The notes under the pieces are model-generated. The model had not been told where the DNA came from and did not search any database. It saw only the letters and a list, made by a program, of their open reading frames with translations. Positions 1 to 7,785 of a DNA stretch of 64,000 nucleotides are shown here, in pieces. The stretch is from Luteimicrobium xylanilyticum. GTDB lineage: Bacteria > Actinomycetota > Actinomycetes > Actinomycetales > Cellulomonadaceae. Within the stretch, counting starts at the first letter, position 1, and each line of letters begins with the position of its first letter. The stretch covers positions 1,364,001-1,428,000 of the forward strand of contig NZ_CP045529.1 of the NCBI RefSeq assembly GCF_009429125.1, written 5' to 3'. Position numbers and translations under genes: made by a program.

Positions 1-1681
1 GACGGGCGCCTTCTACGCCATGCGCACGTCGGGCCTGCGGGCGACGGGCCGACGGTTCTTCGGCGAGATCGGCCTGCACCTCGTCGACCCGCGCACCGCG
101 ATCGAGATCGACGACACGCACGAGCTGTGGCTCGCACGCCGCCTCGCGGGCGTCCTGCCGACGCCGTCCTGGGACGAGCCCGTGGACGTCGACGCGATCG
201 TCACGGACTTCGACGGCGTGCACACCGACGACCGGGCCTGGATCACCGCGGACGGCACCGAGCACGTCGCGGTCCACCGTGGCGACGGACTCGGCGTTGC
301 AGCTCTGCGCACCGCGGGCGTGCCCGTGCTCGTGCTGTCGACCGAGCGGGACGGCGTCGTCGCTGCGCGCGCCCGCAAGCTCGGCGTCGACGTGCTGCAC
401 GGCGTCGACGACAAGGAGGCCGCGCTGCGCGAGTGGCTGTCGGTCAACCGCCTCGACCCCGCACGCGTCGCCTACCTCGGCAACGACGTCAACGACCTGC
501 CCGCCCTGCGGCTCGTCGGCTGGCCGCTCGCCGTCGCCGACGCGCGGGACGAGGTGCGGTCCGTCGCGCGGCGCGTGCTGGCCCGGCCGGGCGGCCACGG
601 CGCCGTCCGCGAGCTCGCCGAGCTCGTCCTGGCCGCGCGGGGTGAGCCGGGCCTCGGCGAGAAGGACGCGCCGGCGCCCGCCCGCACGACCCGGCGGCCC
701 GCGTCCCACCTCGAGCCGACGCACACCGCGTCCCACCTCGTCTCCACCCGCACGACCCGCTCCACCACCGGAAGGAACACCATGAACGCGCGAGTGACCG
801 AGAGCACCGCCCCCGCCGTCGAGATCGGCGACCTCGTCGTCGGCGACGGCCGACCCGTCTACGTGATCGGCGAGATCGGCATCAACCACAACGGCGACCC
901 CGACATCGCGCGGCAGCTCATCGACGTGGCCGCCGACGCGGGCGTCCAGGCCGTGAAGTTCCAGAAGCGCACCCCCGAGCTCGCGGTGCCCCCGGAACAG
1001 CGTGACGTCATGCGCCAGACGCCCTGGGGCGAGATGACGTACCTCGAGTACAAGCACCGGGTCGAGCTCGACCGTGGCTCGTACGAGAAGATCGCCCAGC
1101 ACGCCGCCGACCGCGGCCTGCAGTGGTTCGCGTCCCCGTGGGACGTGCCGAGCGTCGAGTTCCTCGAGGACCTGGGCGTGGTGACGCACAAGGTCGCGTC
1201 GGCGTCGGTGACGGACAAGGAGCTGCTCCGTGCGCTCGCCGAGACGGGCAAGCCGATCATCCTGTCGACCGGCATGTCGACGCTCGAGCAGGTCGACGAG
1301 GCCGTCGAGATCCTCGGCACCGACCGGCTCGTCATCCTGCACGCGACCTCGACGTACCCGCTGCCGCCCGAGGAGACGAACCTCCGGGTGATCGCCGCGC
1401 TCAAGGAGCGCTACGGCGTGCCGGTCGGGTACTCGGGCCACGAGCGCGGCCTGCAGATCTCGGTCGCCGCGGTCGCGCTCGGCGCGGTCGCCGTCGAGCG
1501 GCACATCACGCTCGACCGCACCATGTGGGGCTCGGACCACGCGTCGTCGCTCGAGCCGCAGGGCCTGCAGCACCTCGTGCGCGACATCCGCATCCTCGAG
1601 CAGGCCATGGGCGACGGGGTCAAGCGCGTCATGCCGGGCGAGGTCGCGCCGATGCAGCGCCTGCGCCGCGTCACCGACTGA
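1..1681 (+). CDS. neuB: CMP-nonulosonate synthetase C-terminus + KdsC-like HAD phosphatase + NeuB synthase in one open frame (5' partial)
   Basis: The frame is open from the window edge to TGA at 1681, so the true start is upstream. The first ~50 residues match the end of a CMP-sialate cytidylyltransferase. A HAD phosphatase domain of the KdsC type follows, with VTDFDGVHTDD and LGNDVNDLP motifs. A low-complexity Ala/Thr/Arg/His linker (about 660-780) then leads into a full NeuB domain beginning MNARVTES at 782, with IGEIGINHNGD, AVKFQKR and YSGHERG motifs. NeuB condenses PEP with an N-acylhexosamine to make sialic, legionaminic or similar acids; the cytidylyltransferase activates them. Such activities are usually separate polypeptides. 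No stop separates them here, but a good ribosome site precedes 782, so NeuB may also be made alone. The ~300-residue NeuB part lacks an obvious C-terminal antifreeze-like SAF domain. The following genes are glycosyltransferases. Confidence 0.85.
   Translation, partial: TGAFYAMRTSGLRATGRRFFGEIGLHLVDPRTAIEIDDTHELWLARRLAGVLPTPSWDEPVDVDAIVTDFDGVHTDDRAWITADGTEHVAVHRGDGLGVAALRTAGVPVLVLSTERDGVVAARARKLGVDVLHGVDDKEAALREWLSVNRLDPARVAYLGNDVNDLPALRLVGWPLAVADARDEVRSVARRVLARPGGHGAVRELAELVLAARGEPGLGEKDAPAPARTTRRPASHLEPTHTASHLVSTRTTRSTTGRNTMNARVTESTAPAVEIGDLVVGDGRPVYVIGEIGINHNGDPDIARQLIDVAADAGVQAVKFQKRTPELAVPPEQRDVMRQTPWGEMTYLEYKHRVELDRGSYEKIAQHAADRGLQWFASPWDVPSVEFLEDLGVVTHKVASASVTDKELLRALAETGKPIILSTGMSTLEQVDEAVEILGTDRLVILHATSTYPLPPEETNLRVIAALKERYGVPVGYSGHERGLQISVAAVALGAVAVERHITLDRTMWGSDHASSLEPQGLQHLVRDIRILEQAMGDGVKRVMPGEVAPMQRLRRVTD
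770..784 (+). promoter_or_regulatory. Internal ribosome binding site and ATG for the NeuB module
   Basis: GGAAGGA at 770-776 lies 5 nt before ATG at 782, in frame with the upstream cytidylyltransferase/HAD reading frame. This is a near-ideal Shine-Dalgarno spacing and marks where the NeuB family's own N-terminus begins. It suggests translation can restart here, giving free NeuB besides any read-through fusion. Confidence 0.6.
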
Positions 1682-1706
1682 CCCGCCGACCGAGAGAGCT
1701 CCCGAG

Positions 1707-2741
1707 GTGATCGCACGCGACCCGGGCGGTGCCGAGAGGCACGCGCTCGCCCTCGCCGAGTCCCCGCTCCAGCTCCTCATGACGGTCGAGGCGGTCGACG
1801 CCGGGCACGTGCGGGGGCCCGTGGCCGTGCACGCCCGGCGAGGTGTGCCGGGTCTCGAGGACGCGGTCCGCGCGTTCGGGACGCTGCCGCTGCCCCCGAC
1901 CCTGGACCTCGACGTCCGGGGGCACGTCCGCTCGACCGTCGGGGGCCTCGGCGCGACGACGCTCGTCCTGGGTGACGCGTTCTCGGGCCGCGCCCAGGCG
2001 CTGCTCGCGGCCCGGGACCGCTGGGGCGGGCGCTCCTCCGGCAACCAGTGCCGGGTCGTCGTCGTCGACGACGGCCTCGCGACCGCGCACCTCGCGCGGG
2101 TGCTCGCGTCGCCCGGTCGCCTGCCGCTGGTCCGGCTCGGGACGCCCGCGACGCAGCGCCGCGACGCCCTGGGGCTCGCCGCCCGCGACGGGCTGCTGCG
2201 GCGGGCCGAGCTCGGGCGGCTGAGGCTCGTGACCGCGTTCGAGCCACCGCACGACGTGCGGGAGGCACTCGAGCGCGCGGGCGTCCGCGTCGCGCGGGCC
2301 CGCCTGCAGTGGGCCGCCCGGGTCGCGCCCGCGGTGGGTGGGCGGATCGGTGAGCCGGTCGTCGTCGTCGGGTCCGCGCTCGTCGTCGACGGGTTGCTGC
2401 GCCGCGAGCCCTACCTGGCCTGGGTCCGCGCGCAGGCGCAGCACGGCAAGGTCCGGTACCTGCCGCACCGGCGCGAGGACGCCGGCGCGCTCGCGCACGT
2501 CGCCGCGATCCCGGGCGTCGTCGTCGACCGGGTCGGGCTGCCGATCGAGCTGCGTCTCGCGGGCCTGCGCCCGCCGCAGCGGGTCGCGGCCCTCCCGACG
2601 TCGGCGATCGCGCTGCTGCCCGCGACGCTCGCCCCCGGCGTCCGGCTCGACGCGACCGTCCCCGAGGCGGGCTGGTGGGCGCCGGGCGTCGACGACGACC
2701 TGCGTGAGCACCTCGTGAGCATCGTCCGGGTCGCCGGATGA
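1707..2741 (+). CDS. Polysialyltransferase-like (GT52-type) glycosyltransferase
   Basis: This 344-residue protein starts at GTG 1707, 25 nt after the NeuB stop. Near the N-terminus it carries AESPLQLLMTVEA, resembling the SPLQLLN signature of bacterial alpha-2,8-polysialyltransferase/GT52 enzymes. It has alternating hydrophobic beta segments (RVVVVDDG, EPVVVVGSALV) typical of a GT-B fold, and the HGKVRYLPHRREDAG stretch resembles the family's YxPHRxE region. No signal peptide or membrane segment is visible, so it should act in the cytoplasm on CMP-activated nonulosonate. Position directly after NeuB supports that donor. The assignment rests on motif recall and context; acceptor and linkage cannot be read. 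Confidence 0.6.
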   Translation: MIARDPGGAERHALALAESPLQLLMTVEAVDAGHVRGPVAVHARRGVPGLEDAVRAFGTLPLPPTLDLDVRGHVRSTVGGLGATTLVLGDAFSGRAQALLAARDRWGGRSSGNQCRVVVVDDGLATAHLARVLASPGRLPLVRLGTPATQRRDALGLAARDGLLRRAELGRLRLVTAFEPPHDVREALERAGVRVARARLQWAARVAPAVGGRIGEPVVVVGSALVVDGLLRREPYLAWVRAQAQHGKVRYLPHRREDAGALAHVAAIPGVVVDRVGLPIELRLAGLRPPQRVAALPTSAIALLPATLAPGVRLDATVPEAGWWAPGVDDDLREHLVSIVRVAG

Positions 2742-2754
2742 CGGGCGGCGCACC

Positions 2755-3912
2755 GTGAGCGTGTGCGTGCTCGCCGTCGCCGACTCCGACTCGTACCTCA
2801 AGTGGGCGGCGGCGACGCTCGACGCGCTGGGGGACGGGTTCGCGGGCCGGCTCGCGCTCGTCGCGTCGCCCGTGCTCCCCTCGGGTGCGCAGGTCGCCGC
2901 CGCCGTCGCGGGGACCGCGCTCCGTCCTCCGGTCGTCCGCCGGGTCGGAGGGCTCGTGCGGCGGCTTCGCCGGGACCCGCCGGACGTCCTCCTCGTCGCG
3001 TGCACCGGCCCGACGGCGCGCGTGGTCCTCGCGCTCGCCGGCCGCGTCCGGCCGCGTCCGGTGACCGTCGTCGGGCTGCCGGGCTGGGCGCTGCCCGCGT
3101 CGCCCCGGGCCGTCGCGCTGCGGCGCGGCGCCGACCTCTTCGTGGCCCACTCCCGGGCGGAGCGCGCCGCGTTAGAGCGCGTCGCCGCGCAGCTCGCGCC
3201 GGGCACGCGCGTCGTCCTGTCCCGGCTGCCGTTCCTGCCCGACGGCGACCGCCCGGGCGGCGTGGACCGGAGCCCGGTCCGCCGGGTCGTCTTCGCACCG
3301 CAAGCCCTCGTCCCGGCGGCCCGGCCCGAGCGCGAGCGCCTCCTCGACGGCCTGGTCGGGCTGGCGGCGGCGGGCTACGAGGTCGTGGTGAAGCTCCGGG
3401 GCCGGGCCGCGGAGCGACAGACCCACGACGAGCGCTGGCCCTTCGACGAGCTCGCCGCGGCCCGCCCGGGTGGAACCCCGGGCGTCCGGTTCGAGACCGG
3501 CCCGCTGGCCTCCTGGCTCGGACCCGGCACGGCGCTCGTGACGGTGAGCTCGACGGCCGCGCTCGAGGCGCTCGCATCCGGGGTGCCGGTCGCGCTCGTC
3601 GACGACTTCGGGGTGCGCGACGAGCTCATCAACACCGCCTTCCGCGGCAGCGGGCTGCTCGTTGGTCTCGCCGAGCTGCCCGCCGTGCTGGCCGTGGGCG
3701 GACCCGTGCCCGACCGGGCCTGGCTCGCGGGGCACGGCCTGCACCCCGAGCCGTCGGAGCTTCCCGGGGCGCTGCACGGGCTCGTCGGCGCGGCCGCACG
3801 CTCGGGCGCTGCCGGCGCGGGCGCCCCGGCGCTGCGGGGCCCGGCGGACCTGCGGGCGCTGGCGCGGCTGCTCGCCCCGGCGCCCGTCGCGCAAACGGTT
3901 CGTCGGCGCTGA
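2755..3912 (+). CDS. Putative glycosyltransferase, DUF6716-like (copy 1)
   Basis: The 385-residue protein starts at GTG 2755, 13 nt after the previous stop. It resembles the product of 5192-6499 (minus strand). Both open with a short beta strand and an aromatic signature (DSYLKWAA here, DSQLRWAA there), contain VLLVACTGP or VLVLALQGP, and share a late TVSSTA.LEA segment followed by a helix, as in GT-B enzymes that bind a nucleotide sugar. I recognise the family as an actinobacterial putative glycosyltransferase group (DUF6716) without a proven reaction. The Ala/Gly-rich C-terminal tail (about residues 340-375) looks disordered. Its place after NeuB and the GT52-like gene suggests the same nonulosonate-containing polymer. 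Confidence 0.6.
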   Translation: MSVCVLAVADSDSYLKWAAATLDALGDGFAGRLALVASPVLPSGAQVAAAVAGTALRPPVVRRVGGLVRRLRRDPPDVLLVACTGPTARVVLALAGRVRPRPVTVVGLPGWALPASPRAVALRRGADLFVAHSRAERAALERVAAQLAPGTRVVLSRLPFLPDGDRPGGVDRSPVRRVVFAPQALVPAARPERERLLDGLVGLAAAGYEVVVKLRGRAAERQTHDERWPFDELAAARPGGTPGVRFETGPLASWLGPGTALVTVSSTAALEALASGVPVALVDDFGVRDELINTAFRGSGLLVGLAELPAVLAVGGPVPDRAWLAGHGLHPEPSELPGALHGLVGAAARSGAAGAGAPALRGPADLRALARLLAPAPVAQTVRRR

Positions 3913-3935
3913 CGCGGGGTGCTAGAACTGCGTCC

Positions 3936-4403
3936 ATGACCGCGACCCCGCAGGACCAGGAACCCCGAGTCGTCTCCGCGAGCCGGGTCGTGCGCGCCCC
4001 CGCCGACGTGCTCTTCGAGCTGATCGCCGACCCCGCGCAGCAGCCGCGGTGGGACGGCAACGACAACCTCGCCGAGGCGGCCCCGGGCCAGCGGGTCCGT
4101 GCCGTCGGCGAGGTGTTCGTCATGGGCATCACGTCGGGCGCGACGCGCGAGAACCACGTCGTCGAGCTCGAGGAGGGCCGCCGGATCGCGTGGATGCCCG
4201 CCGAGCCGGGCGGCGAGCCCATCGGTCACGTCTGGCGCTGGGAGCTCGAGCCCGCGGGCCCGGGCGCGACGACCGTCACCCACACGTACGACTGGACGCG
4301 CCTCACCGACGCGAAGCGCCTCGTCCGGGCCCGCGCGACGTCCGCCGACCGGCTGCAGGCGTCGGTGGACCGGCTCGCCGCGCTCGCCGAGCGCGAGGGA
4401 TGA
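3936..4403 (+). CDS. SRPBCC (START-like) family protein
   Basis: This 155-residue soluble protein begins SASRVVRAPADVLFELIADPAQQPRWDGN, the usual entry of the polyketide-cyclase/SRPBCC fold, and ends with the long helix of the family. The fold binds hydrophobic ligands; no substrate can be read. ATG 3936 is preceded by TAGAAC 7 nt upstream, so the message may be leaderless. The stop overlaps the next start (ATGA at 4400-4403), which implies translational coupling to the PrmC-like methyltransferase. Confidence 0.8.
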   Translation: MTATPQDQEPRVVSASRVVRAPADVLFELIADPAQQPRWDGNDNLAEAAPGQRVRAVGEVFVMGITSGATRENHVVELEEGRRIAWMPAEPGGEPIGHVWRWELEPAGPGATTVTHTYDWTRLTDAKRLVRARATSADRLQASVDRLAALAEREG

Positions 4404-5305
4404 CGCCCGCCGCCCTCGTCGAGCGGCTGCGTGCCGCGGGCTGCGTGTTCGCGGAGGACGAGGCCGCGGTCCTGGTCGAGGAGGCGGCCGGCTCCGACGT
4501 CCGGCTGGAGGAGCTGGCGGCCCGGCGGGTCGCGGGCGAGCCGCTCGAGCTGGTCGTCGGGCACGTCGACTTCGGCGGCCTGCGCCTGGCGGTCGCGCCG
4601 GGCGTGTTCGTCCCGCGACAGCGCACGGTGCTCCTCGCCGACGAGGCCGTGCGGCTCGCCGCCGACGTCGAGGGTGCGGGCCGGGCCCCCGTGGTCGTCG
4701 ACCTGTGCTGCGGCGCCGGCGCGGTGGGCGCGGTGGTCGCCGCCCGGGTGCCTGCCGCGGTCGTCCACGCGGCCGACGTCGACCCTGCCGCCGTGGCGGT
4801 CGCCCGGACGAACCTGCCGAGCGCCCGGGTCGCGGCGGGCGACCTCTTCGACGCGCTCGACGACGCGATCCGGGGACGGGTCGACGTGCTCGCGGCCAAC
4901 GCGCCCTACGTCCCGACCGAGGCGATCGCGACGATGCCGCCCGAGGCCCGGCTCTTCGAGGGCGCGGTCGCGCTCGACGGCGGCGCCGACGGGCTCGACG
5001 TCCAGCGCCGGATCCTCACCGGCGCTCCGGCGTGGCTCGCCCCGGGCGGGCACGTGCTGATCGAGACCTCGGAGCGGCAGGCCGCCACGAGCGCCGCCGC
5101 GTTCCGTGCGGCCGGGCTCGAGGGCGTCCGGGTCGTCCGTGACGACGAGCGCGACGCGACGGTCGTCGTCGGGCGCCGGCCGGCCCGGGCGTCACGCACG
5201 CCGGAGCCGGTCGACCAGCGGCCAGTCCTGCCACCCGCTCGGCAGCACCGCGTGGCACGCGAGCAGGACCCGACCGCGGACCCCCTGGCGCCGTCGGCCG
5301 GGTAG
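4400..5305 (+). CDS. Putative protein N5-glutamine methyltransferase (PrmC-related)
   Basis: The 301-residue protein has the PrmC layout: a helical N-terminal domain, FVPRQRT, then an AdoMet domain with VVDLCCGAGAVG (motif I), HAADVDPAAV (motif II) and LAANAPYVPT (motif IV). PrmC enzymes usually carry NPPY; here it is NAPY, as in the PrmC-related paralogue group (TIGR03704-like). The substrate is therefore uncertain and release-factor methylation should not be assumed. ATG overlaps the preceding stop. The family body ends near VVVGRRPA (about 5185); the last ~38 residues are low complexity and lie antisense to the convergent glycosyltransferase gene, overlapping it by 114 nt. Confidence 0.75.
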   Translation: MTPAALVERLRAAGCVFAEDEAAVLVEEAAGSDVRLEELAARRVAGEPLELVVGHVDFGGLRLAVAPGVFVPRQRTVLLADEAVRLAADVEGAGRAPVVVDLCCGAGAVGAVVAARVPAAVVHAADVDPAAVAVARTNLPSARVAAGDLFDALDDAIRGRVDVLAANAPYVPTEAIATMPPEARLFEGAVALDGGADGLDVQRRILTGAPAWLAPGGHVLIETSERQAATSAAAFRAAGLEGVRVVRDDERDATVVVGRRPARASRTPEPVDQRPVLPPARQHRVAREQDPTADPLAPSAG

Positions 5306-6499
5306 GGCCGGCACGACGGCGCTCACGGGGCCCGGCCGATGGCCCGCCAGGGCGACCCGGGCACGGAACGCCGGGGTCGCCGTCGTGCGTGCGAACGGAC
5401 GACCGGCCGGCGGCACGTCCGCGAGCTCGGCGACCCGGTCGACGATGCGCCGGGCGGGCGGACGGGGGTCGTCGTCGCCGACGAACCAGTCCCGCAGCCA
5501 CGCGGGGTCCGGCTCGGGCAGCTCCGCGTCCGGGCCTTCGAGGACGTCGAGGGTCCGGACGAGCCCCGACGGCAGCAGCACGTGGTTGCCGAGGCTCTCG
5601 TGGACGCCGAGGTCGGCGACGAAGACCGTCCGGACCCCGGCGCCCACCGCCTCGAGCCCCGCCGTCGAGGACACGGTGAGGACCACGTCCACCGACCGCA
5701 GCAGCTCCGGGAACGGCTCGTACACGAGCTCGAGGTTCGGCGGCAGGTCGTCGCCCGCGAGCAGCTCGGCGGGATGGTGGCGGGCGGTCCGGAACGGGTC
5801 CTCGTCGGGCCGGTGCCGCGGCTTGACCAGCACCCGGCGCTCAGGGTGCCGGCGGGCGTGCTCGACGAGCCGCCCGTACAGGTACGAGCGGTCCGCGCGC
5901 GACGCCGGAACGGCCGGCTGGTCGGCGAACAGGACCGTACGGACGGGACCGCGTCGGGGCGCGGCTGGACGCCCGGGCAGCAGGGGCAGGCCCGAGAGCA
6001 TGAGGTTGTCGGTCGGCAGCCCGAGCTGGGCGCCGGCCGCCCGGAACGTCCGCAGGTCCTCGCGCGAGTTCACCGCGACGACGTCCGACGCGAAGCGCTC
6101 GAGGTACCCGGCGACGAGCTTCTCGACGATCACCCCGACCCAGCCCGTCACCACCACCGGCCGGATCCCGTCCCGGCCCCCGTCGGCGTGCCCGGCGTCG
6201 GCCGCGACGTCCTGCACGAACCGCGACGTGAGCGGCCCCTGGAGCGCGAGCACGAGCACGTCGGCGCCGGCCGCGCGCCGGACCAGCTCGGCCCACGGCG
6301 CCCGCTCCAGCCTCACCCCGAGCTCGCGCTCGAGCTCGGGCGTGACGAAGCTCCGCACGTCCGACGGCGCCGCGTACCGGCAGTCCCAACCCCGCGAGGC
6401 CAGCTCCGCGCCGACGCCGGCCGCCCACCGCAGCTGCGAGTCGTAGGCCACCAGCACCAGGGCCGTGGCCGCAGGGTTCGTCACTGTGCTCTCCTTCAT
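5192..6499 (-). CDS. Putative glycosyltransferase, DUF6716-like (copy 2)
   Basis: This 435-residue protein is paralogous to 2755-3912. It has an N-terminal AATALVLVAYDSQLRWAAG, a central PVVVTGWVGV, VLVKPRHRPDE resembling the KxRxR loop of nucleotide-sugar enzymes, and LTVSSTAGLEAVGAG near the C-terminus. ATG 6499 overlaps the upstream GT2 stop (ATGA). A GTG at 6484 preceded by AAGGAG with 6 nt spacing is an equally good start and would remove five residues. It is co-transcribed with the GT2 gene. No membrane segment is seen. Donor and acceptor are unknown; neighbours suggest surface glycan assembly. Confidence 0.65.
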   Translation of the reverse strand: MKESTVTNPAATALVLVAYDSQLRWAAGVGAELASRGWDCRYAAPSDVRSFVTPELERELGVRLERAPWAELVRRAAGADVLVLALQGPLTSRFVQDVAADAGHADGGRDGIRPVVVTGWVGVIVEKLVAGYLERFASDVVAVNSREDLRTFRAAGAQLGLPTDNLMLSGLPLLPGRPAAPRRGPVRTVLFADQPAVPASRADRSYLYGRLVEHARRHPERRVLVKPRHRPDEDPFRTARHHPAELLAGDDLPPNLELVYEPFPELLRSVDVVLTVSSTAGLEAVGAGVRTVFVADLGVHESLGNHVLLPSGLVRTLDVLEGPDAELPEPDPAWLRDWFVGDDDPRPPARRIVDRVAELADVPPAGRPFARTTATPAFRARVALAGHRPGPVSAVVPALPGRRRQGVRGRVLLACHAVLPSGWQDWPLVDRLRRA

Positions 6500-7650
6500 G
6501 TCCGGTGCTCCGTCCTCGCGTGCCGCGACACCCCGCGCAGGAACCCGATGCCCCACGCCACGTGCATGACGACGAGCACCACGGGCAGCCGGATCTTGAC
6601 GGCTCGCGGTTCGCGCAGGCCCGCGTGCGCGCTCGCGGTGAGGACGACGAGCGCGTAGAGGACGGGGCCGAGCAGCGCCAGCCCGAGCCAGGCGGTGGGC
6701 GCCGGGGGGACGAGCACGTCCACGAGCCCGACGACGCCGAGCACCAGCGACGCGACCAGCCCCAGGACCAGGGCGGGCGGTGCGAGGTAGCGCAGGGACG
6801 CCGTCGTCGGGTGCCGTCGGACGATCTCGCGGCGCCACATCCCGGTGCGCCAGAACTGGCGCGCGAGGTCGCGCGCCGTGCGGCGCGGGTGGTAGACGAC
6901 CTGCAGCCCCGGGTCGAACCAGACGAGGCCGCCGCCCGCGCGGATCCGGCGGTTGAGGTCCCAGTCCTCGGCGCGCACGAGCGTCGGGTCGTACCCGCCG
7001 GCGCGCTCGAGCGACGTCCGGCGGAACACCCCGAGGTAGACGGTCTGCGCCGGACCCGCCTCGCCGCCGGTGTGGAACGACGTCGCCCCGATGCCCGCGG
7101 GGTGCGCCATCGCCCGGGCGACGGCGCTCTGGAACGGCGTGCGGCCCACCGGGACCATCATCCCGCCGACGACGTCCGCGCCCGTCCGGCCCATGACCCG
7201 CACCGCCTGACGCACGTAGCCGACCGGGAGCACCGCGTGGCCGTCGAACCGGACGACCACGACCTCCCGGCTACCGGAGGGCAGCGCGCGGAACGCCAGG
7301 TTGAGCCCCTCGCTGCGCGAGCCCGACGGGTTGTCGACGACGTGGACGCGCGGGTCGCGGGCGGCGAGCTCGTCGGCGATCTCGCGGGTCCGGTCGTGCG
7401 ACGGGCCGACCGCGAGGACGACGTCGAGGGGCCCCGTCCAGGTCTGGTCGAGGACCGCGTCGACGGCGGTGCCGAGGTAGCGCTCCTCGTCCCGGACGAC
7501 CGCGACCGCCACGACGTGGGGCGGTGCGGGCACCGGGCCGCCCTCGCGACGCGGGCGCGTGGCGGGGCCGGTCGTGGTGGCGCCCGTGGTGGCGGCGCCG
7601 GCCCGGTCGGCGCCGTCGGACGTCGCGCGGGTCGTGGCGAGCTCGGTCAT
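6496..7650 (-). CDS. Membrane-anchored family 2 glycosyltransferase
   Basis: The 384-residue protein has a GT-A domain (about residues 40-280): HVVAVAVVRDEERYL, VDAVLDQTW, VDNPSGSRSEGLNLAF, a VVVRFDGHAVLP metal-site region and RAEDWDLNRRI, which carries the catalytic-base ED of GT2 enzymes. Three to four hydrophobic C-terminal helices (ALVLGLVASLVLGVVGLVDVL and on) anchor it, as in ExoA-like succinoglycan transferases. An Ala/Thr-rich N-terminal tail precedes the domain. It likely adds a sugar to a lipid-linked intermediate on the inner membrane face. Its stop overlaps the start of the DUF6716-like gene. Confidence 0.8.
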   Translation of the reverse strand: MTELATTRATSDGADRAGAATTGATTTGPATRPRREGGPVPAPPHVVAVAVVRDEERYLGTAVDAVLDQTWTGPLDVVLAVGPSHDRTREIADELAARDPRVHVVDNPSGSRSEGLNLAFRALPSGSREVVVVRFDGHAVLPVGYVRQAVRVMGRTGADVVGGMMVPVGRTPFQSAVARAMAHPAGIGATSFHTGGEAGPAQTVYLGVFRRTSLERAGGYDPTLVRAEDWDLNRRIRAGGGLVWFDPGLQVVYHPRRTARDLARQFWRTGMWRREIVRRHPTTASLRYLAPPALVLGLVASLVLGVVGLVDVLVPPAPTAWLGLALLGPVLYALVVLTASAHAGLREPRAVKIRLPVVLVVMHVAWGIGFLRGVSRHARTEHRT

Positions 7651-7748
7651 CACGGGTGACGGTAGGGACGCCCGGTGCCGGGCGGTCGGCGGCCGGACGG
7701 CCGCGCGGGGAACGCTGGGTGAACGGCCGAGGACGCGCGCCGACCCGC

Positions 7749-7779
7749 TTGACCCTCCCCTCGGGGGAGGGTCGAGAAC
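7749..7779 (+). promoter_or_regulatory. MerR-type promoter/operator for the MFS pump
   Basis: TTGACC (7749-7754) and GAGAAC (7774-7779) are 19 bp apart, the long spacer that MerR activators compensate for. The spacer holds a perfect inverted repeat, GACCCTCCCC (7751-7760) and GGGGAGGGTC (7764-7773). The -10 ends 6 nt before ATG 7786, so the transcript should be leaderless. The MerR gene at 9311 is the obvious ligand-responsive activator. Confidence 0.85.
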
Positions 7780-7785
7780 GGAGCC

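Noticed and set aside
4400-5305. Release-factor methyltransferase PrmC itself
   Set aside because: The catalytic NPPY is NAPY and no release factor gene is adjacent; prfB lies 40 kb away. It belongs to the PrmC-related group instead.
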